From: Cheilinus undulatus
Lineage: Eukaryota > Chordata > Actinopteri > Labriformes > Labridae
Direction: 5' to 3'
NCBI RefSeq assembly: GCF_018320785.1
Contig: NC_054875.1
Span: 4,829,632-4,893,631, forward strand
Length of the DNA stretch: 64,000 nucleotides
The stretch's first letter is position 1. The number at the start of each line of letters is the position of its first letter. The notes under the pieces were generated by a model. The model worked only from the letters and a program-made list of their open reading frames with translations. It had not been told where the DNA came from and did no database searches. A program made the position numbers and the translations under genes. Below are positions 57,810 to 64,000 of the stretch, one piece after another.

Positions 57810-58615
57810 GGGGCAAGGCGAAGCATTGTTGCTGGATAGCCTCTCCTTACCACACAGGGGTCCAGCTGACCTTCATATCCATCATCATCATTATTATTAT
57901 CGTTTTAATTTTAAGTTCTAAGACCATGCAGTGTCTCCAGAAGATTCCACATTCTTGTCCTAAAGACAAAAAGGAGCAAAGTCAGGACCGGGCCTGTTTG
58001 TCTGACAAATGTCTTGACAGTTAATTATCGTTTTGCAGCTGGTGGATTGTTCAGATTTGAAACATCAGTGGCCCACATGGACTGAATAGTTTAGTCATAA
58101 TGAGTCTGTGTTTGAAGTGAGTCATGTGCTGTGATTTCAGCTGTTCATGGATGAGGTGAGGCTTCGCTCTCTGATGAGATGACGATGAACTCAGGGCATG
58201 TGGAGTCGTCGGCCCGTTAGAAACAGTAGCTAGGAGGTCCCGCAGCATGCCCCCCTCCTTACTGGCCCATTAAACAGGTAGGCACGATGAGTAAGGTGGA
58301 TCCCTTCTTGGAAATTTGGAGCATCCAGAACGTAATCCCCTGTAATCTGGTGAATTGTGAAACAACAATTTGTGGCTGGATTGCAATGATGTCACCAATT
58401 CTTAACAGATAAATCAGCTGTTGCATGCATGAAGCTCACATTGATGCAACATATGATCTTTTATTTTTTAGCAGCTTAACGTAAAAGACAATCCAGTGAG
58501 AGAAGAAACTGAATTAAGACTTTGAGAGTTCAAAGTAGCATTGGTGTTAGCATCATGGCTAACAGTTGCTTCATTTTAAAGCTGAGAAGTGTGTTGAAAT
58601 ATTAATGGTCCTGAT
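57810..58615. other. Intergenic, no gene recognised
   Basis: No exon or repeat structure was supported. Confidence 0.4.
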
Positions 58616-58619
58616 GTTG

Positions 58620-59247
58620 AACATGTTTGTGCTACTTTTTACCCTTTTCCACTTATTCTGTCAGTTTTTGCCGCTTTTAATCCTTTTTGTGCCAATGTTG
58701 TCCAATCTTTTCCTATTGTTGCCAGTTTTTGCCACTTTCAACCATTTCTTCACTTTTAGTGATGTAACTTTTTTGGCCAATCTTACCCAGTTTTTCCCAC
58801 TTTTTGCTTTTTATCAAGTTTTGCTTAATTTTGCAACTTTGTCCCAACTTTAACAAGTTTTTTCATAATTTCACTTATTTTTGCCACTTTTTGCTAAATT
58901 TCAACCCATTTCTGCCCCTTTTGCTCTTCCCTTTTTATGCCACTTTCATCCCATTATTGCCAATTTTTCAACTGTTTTTTACCAACCTTAACCCATTTTA
59001 ACAGTTTTTCCTAATTTTTGCCACTTTCAACCCATTTTTGCAGCTTTTTGCCTTGTTGTGCAACTTTTTAATTTCAATTATAATGTTTTTTTCCTGCTTT
59101 CATATATTTTGATATTTGTTGATTTTTGCAACTTCTTCTTGCCAACTTTACCCCATTTTTGCCCATTTTTGCCATTGTTTTACTAATTGTTAACTGTTGC
59201 CCCTTTCATTACCACCTTTACACAAATCCTGCTGTTTTTTGCTCTTT
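58620..59247 (+). repeat. T-rich degenerate minisatellite array
   Basis: Units around TTTTTGCCACTTT and CAACCCATTTTTG. It resumes at 60620 after the hAT insertion at 59256-60611. Open frames here are low-complexity artefacts. Confidence 0.85.
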
Positions 59248-59255
59248 CTTGCCAC

Positions 59256-60611
59256 TAGGGCTGCAGTAAGCGATTCTTTTTGTAATTGAGTACTTTATTG
59301 ATTCACCTGGTAATTAATCACGTACTCTAGTAAGAAATATTGCATGTTTTTAATCAATCACTTTTGCTTTTTTAAGAGTAGTACTAGACAAGTGAGAAAA
59401 TAAGCTTGGTCCCTTTAATGAACTACTTTTATTTTAAAAATTGGTATTAACAGGTTCTCTGAAAAATATATTTTACAAAGTGCAATAAAGTTCTGATGGA
59501 ATTTATCAAAGTTAAAAGGAAAGGAGGTTAAATAATGACAGTAGATTATGCCATATTTGGTGTTTTAGGGATCCTCTTCCAGGAAATTTTTAGGTTTCTA
59601 CATTTTATTTCTTCTGTTGTAGTTTTTGTAGTTTATTTTCCAATTCTCCATTAAAGCAAAGGGACTCTTAATCATTTTAACATCCTCTACTTTATGCATG
59701 AATGTTATATTTCAGATTCTAGCAAGAAATAAAGCTCCATCATTCACACAGTGGTCTGCTGATATCTGAAAGCTATTCTTTTACATTACAAGAATATGGT
59801 CCATTTTTCAAAGGGTGTCCACTTTAAGTTTTTGCAACCGCATTTTTTTTTGTGAGTTCATCCACCATAAAAATCTGACCTTTTAAGCCCATCCACTGAC
59901 CTGGAGAACACATTTTATGTGATAATGCTGATTCTGTGACCTGTTGAACCCTGACTGTATAATGATGAACTTTGACCTATTTTATCTCTGTCACTGTGGC
60001 AATGGTGTTTCTGTTTAATTGGTGTCAATTCATTTTCAATGTAAGTCTTATCAAATTATTCAGGATGCTTAATCTTTAAAAAACCCCGCTGCAATCAAGA
60101 CGTCAGTGCGCTGAATTTTAGATCATTTATGATTAAATGTATAACATGCACATGCAGAAGAGAGGGAGAGAGAAAGCACCAAAACAGGACTTGAATCGTG
60201 AAGCCTGACTGTCTTCTGTGAAACCGTTGGTCCAATCAGCGAAGTTTATGAAAATCCCTGAAGTCTGCAGACACAAAATCAGCGCTGTCTCACACCAGCG
60301 AGTCATGCAGGCAGCGCGTAAACTCTGAGATCTGCATACGCGGTCAGTAAATGCTTAAAAACGCAGGACGAGTGCCTGTCAACATCACTGCATCAACTTC
60401 TCTCCCCTCGTGGTTTTCACGCCTCAAATCATGCATGTTACGTTATAGCAACAGCGAAAACAAGTGCATGTGCCACACAAATAGCCGCCCGTGCGAAAGA
60501 CAGCACGCCTGGCAACTGACGGCACGATGTCCAAGCTTACAGCATGGACATATATGAATACATGACTGATTTAGGCGAAGCCTCGAGGCAGATCATTTGC
60601 CTCCAGCCCTA
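59256..60611. mobile_element. hAT-type element inserted in the T-rich array, 1356 bases
   Basis: Starts TAGGGCTGCAGTAAGCGATT and ends GCCTCCAGCCCTA. Perfect 8-base target duplication CTTGCCAC (59248-59255 and 60612-60619), which is itself a piece of the minisatellite. The right part (60100-60600) is CpG-richer. No transposase found. Confidence 0.92.
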
Positions 60612-60619
60612 CTTGCCAC

Positions 60620-62255
60620 TATGCCATTTTTACCACTTTATACTATTTCTTTTCACAATTATTTGATTGTTTTCCTGTAAAATTATCTATTTTTTCTGCA
60701 TTCTTTTCTGCCCTCCTGTTATTTTTGGACATCATGGCTTAGCCATGAAATCTGACTTTACTTTCCAAATGGTTTGGGTCTGTTTGCCCATCCACATTCT
60801 TAACATGACCACAAAAAATTTCATTCTTATTTTTAAGAAATCTGGTTTTCATTTCAAGAAACGCTTTATAGCATTACAGCATAAATTACCCCCCCCCCCG
60901 TGTGTGCGGCCTTGCAGACCGGCATACATACAAGCACACTCATGATGCAACGGGATGCAGATGCAACGTCATGGTGAATCATGTAAATCTGCAGCCTGAG
61001 AAAGCAGTTTGACCATTTAAGGTCCAGATTTTGATTTCCTTTGTTACTGTGGGGTTTAGGCAAACATGAGCCTTGAAGCTCCTCTTCTCTTCTCTGTTTT
61101 TCTTTTTTCTTGTTGTCCAAGCTTCCAGACATTTCTGAATAGCTGATCATCTGCTTGCCCCGTTTCTGCTCCAGAAGCTCAGTATCACATTACTGACACT
61201 CGACTGTGGGGGAGAATAAAAATGGGTGTTGTTATGGCATGATCAGAGACTGGAAGAGTCTTAGTGTTCACTAACGTCATGCTTACTACAGTTCTTTATC
61301 TCATTGTTGGCATAGTTCTGAGAGCTTCATATTTAAGGTTGTGTTGCAGGTGACAGATTCGTTGTGTTACTCTGAAAGTCTTTGTGACTGCATCATGCGT
61401 TTTTGTAGTGATGGAAATCTGGTTAATACTTCAGCCTTCGTGTCATACATTTCTTTAGGGCTTTGGAAATGAACAAAAAGCAGCGTTCTCACTGATGAAT
61501 TCAATCTTACCTCATCAGTTTTGGGCTTACATTCAACCAGAATGTGTCTGCCTCCAGCTCCAGCTCTTTATTTCAGGACGGCTGCCACGTCTCTTCTTCT
61601 GTCGAGCTTTTCAAATGAGACTGTGGGCTGATTATTCTCATTAGGTGGCAGACAGGAAGTGGTTGGGTTACCATCCGGACCTGAAACCTCTCAGACTCAC
61701 AGCGGAGCGGGTCGAAGGCCACTTCAGCTGCAGCTGGTCATTGAAAAGCGAGGCTGTGCAGCTGAAGCCACTGTTTCCAAGCACCTTCTATGAACCATAA
61801 AAGTAAGACCGCTGGGCTGGGACGCGGCGAGGACGGGCCGTTATGATTTATGGGTGTCAAGTGTCGGGCGCACTGTAGGTTAAGTAGTTTGCCTTTCAAC
61901 GGCGTGAGAACTGGAAATAAGAGCGAACAATAAAGACAGAGCAGCGTGAATGCGTCTGAAACGAGACGCTCCTCAGCAGCATCTGTTCACCTCAGGTGTC
62001 ACATACTGGAGCGGCGTGTTGGAGATATTTTTAGAGCCTAGACACAATCACTCATCTGGATGGACTACATCAGAATAACAGGAATCAAAGGAGATGAGAG
62101 AGGATGACCTTTGACCTAGGCGATATGGCAAAAAATATGACCAGGATAAATATTGACGTTTCTTAAGATTTGTAGCTTGTTGTTTTATTGGGTTCAGATG
62201 CTGAAAATGTTTATTCCTTATATTTATTATTAACATGAATAATATTTATTCATAC
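60620..62255. other. Remainder of T-rich array, then unannotated sequence
   Basis: 60620-60720 continues the interrupted array. A C run lies at 60890-60899. At 61655-61802 a block ends ATGAACCATAAAA before GTAAGA and could be a short exon; support is weak. GGCGATATGGCAAAAAATA at 62119 is a miniature-element fragment. Confidence 0.35.
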
Positions 62256-62259
62256 TAAT

Positions 62260-64000
62260 TTTTGACCCCTTTTTACCACCTTTTTTTGACAGTTCTCACC
62301 AAATAATGTCTCTTTTAACCCTTTTTTGCTTTTTAAAACTAATTTAACCCATTTTTTGCCCCTTTTAACTTCCAGCATCTTTTTTTGCCACTTCTTGTTT
62401 CCTTTTTTACCTCTTTTTAACTGCTTTTCACCACATTTTCAGCCCATATCCAGCACTTTCAACCCTCTTTCACCACCTTCACCCACTCATTGTTTGCTCT
62501 TTTTGTCATTTTTTTCTCTGTTAACCCTTTTGGCCACTTAAAACTTAATTTTTGCACATTTTCACCAATTTTTGATTCTCTTAAACCATTCTGGCCTCTT
62601 CTCACCAATTTTCCCTCTGCTGTTATCCATTTTCACTACTGCTCACCCACTCTTTTTTGTCATTTTTGCCTCTTTTAACCCATTTGTCCCACTTGCATAC
62701 CAATTTCAGCCACTTTTTAACCCATTTTAATTTCTTTTCTAGGCCATTTATAACCATTTTTACCACTTGTACACCTATTTCCTTCACTTTAACTCCTTTT
62801 CACCACTTTTTCTTTCATTTTTGCATCTTTTATCCTATTTTTGCCGTTTTTCACCAACTTTCATCCCTTTAAACTGCTTTTCACCCTTTTTTCTGGCCAT
62901 ATCTGGCTTTTTTTTTTGTAACTTTTTTGCCACTTTCTATCCCCTCTCACACTTTAATCCACCCATGGTTTCCTCTTTTCGTCATTTTTGCCTATTTGAA
63001 CCATTTTTTTTTCCCACTTTAACCTAATTTTTGTGACTTTTTCACCAATTCTTGCCTCTCTGCCACTTTTACACCCATTGCCTCCACTTTAACCCCTTTT
63101 CACCTCTTTTTCCTGATAATTGTTGCCTCTTTTTTTACAAATTTTCTCCAATTTTTAACTACTTTTCACTAATTTTACCTTCCTATTATTTCCTTTTGCC
63201 CCTTTTAACCAATTTTTGTCCTTTTTTCACAAAATTTTCACCCCTTTTCTGGCCATGCCTTTTTTTCTTTTTTTACCTTTTTTTTTTGCCACTTTTTAAT
63301 TCCCTCTCACAACTCTAAACCACCCATGATTTCATCTTTTTAACATTTTTGCCTATTTTAACCATTTTTTCCACTTTAAACTAAATTTTGCGACTTTTTC
63401 GCCAAATCTTGCCTCTCTGCCACTTTTACACCCATTGCCTCCACTTTAACCCCTTTTCACTTATTTTATTTAATTTTTGCATCTTAAATCCCATTTTTGC
63501 CTTTTTTCACCAATTTTCACCACTTTTAACCGCTTTTCACCCCATTTCTGACCATATCCGGCTTTTTTTTTACCTTTTTCACCACTTTTTATCTCCCTCT
63601 CTCCACTCTGATCCACCCATCATTTCTTCTTTTTGTCATTTTTGCCTATTTTAACCATTTTTTTCCACTTTAAACTAAATTTTGTGACTTTTTCACCAGT
63701 TCTTGCCTCTCTGCCACTTTTACACCCATTTCCTCGACTTTAACCCCTTTTCCCTCTTTTTCCTGATAACTGTTGCCTCTTTTTTCTCATATTTGCCTCT
63801 TTTACACAAATTTTCTCCCATTTTAACTACTTTTCACCTTTTTACCTTTCCATTATTGCCTTTTTTTGTAATTTTTGCCCCTTTTAACCAATTTTTGTCT
63901 CTTATTCACAAATTTTCACCACTTTTTGCCCATATCTGGCATTGTTTTACTATTTATTGCCCATTTTATCCCCGTTTCCCCACTTTAACCCACCAATTAT
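62260..64000 (+). repeat. T-rich minisatellite array with higher-order units
   Basis: Basic theme TTTTTGCCACTTTTAACC, degenerate. A longer unit recurs: CTTGCCTCTCTGCCAC starts at 63051, 63408 and 63702 (spacing 357 and 294), each within matching flanks (CCACCCAT, TTTTTGCCTATTT, ACTTTAACCCC). It runs off the right edge of the window. Confidence 0.88.

Noticed and set aside
62326-63654. A series of Phe/Leu/Pro/His-rich open frames of 60-90 codons on the + strand, resembling membrane proteins
   Set aside because: They are translations of the T-rich minisatellite. The same kind of frame appears in every other T-rich array (21457-21974, 32629-32940, 44508-44961, 58566-59001) and none has splice signals or non-repetitive sequence.

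Overview
The window reads as nuclear DNA of a ray-finned fish. It is AT-rich, the genes are split by GT-AG introns, and most of the intergenic and intronic DNA is transposon-derived: miniature hAT-, piggyBac-, Tc1- and pogo-type elements, non-LTR retrotransposon pieces and a tRNA-derived SINE. No prokaryotic operon, phage, CRISPR array or plasmid feature is visible. Species cannot be fixed from the sequence alone.

Genes. (1) Two tandem type II keratin genes lie on the + strand. Copy A (411-2528) lacks its first exon, which must lie left of the window. Copy B (14339-19092) is complete: 9 exons, 579 codons. They come from one duplication unit; positions 1 to about 3540 match 16579 to about 20070, introns and 3' untranslated region included, while the glycine-rich tails have diverged by minisatellite change. 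(2) A complete p38-type MAP kinase gene lies on the - strand (50109 down to 31947; 12 exons, 360 codons). It is best called mapk13 (p38 delta) because of its Met gatekeeper, TGY activation lip and C-terminus. (3) A GC-richer block at about 53500-53936, ending in a strong splice donor, may be the non-coding first exon of a + strand gene that continues beyond the window.

Layout. 0-4 kb: keratin A and its 3' spacer. 4-14 kb: repeats, including a 2.2 kb segment bounded by near-perfect 24-base inverted repeats, two non-LTR retrotransposon remnants, and a second copy of the keratin-linked spacer. 14.2-20 kb: keratin B. 20.6-29.5 kb: a third spacer copy, interrupted by an hAT insertion and then by about 6 kb of foreign sequence with a SINE and several terminal-inverted-repeat elements. 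29.7-31.4 kb: an hAT element with a perfect 8-base target duplication. 31.9-50.1 kb: mapk13, whose large introns are mostly transposon DNA. 50.1-64 kb: mapk13 promoter side, candidate divergent exon, several hAT elements, and long T-rich minisatellite arrays reaching the right edge.

No new multi-gene system was found. The most unusual structure is a family of T-rich degenerate minisatellites (theme: TTTTTGCCACTTTTAACCCA). They occur in six places, all in the same orientation, and four of them lie inside hAT-like elements with recognisable 8-base target duplications. Two mapk13 introns (7 and 10) consist almost wholly of one inserted element each, so their pre-insertion lengths (94 and 75 bases) can be read off directly.
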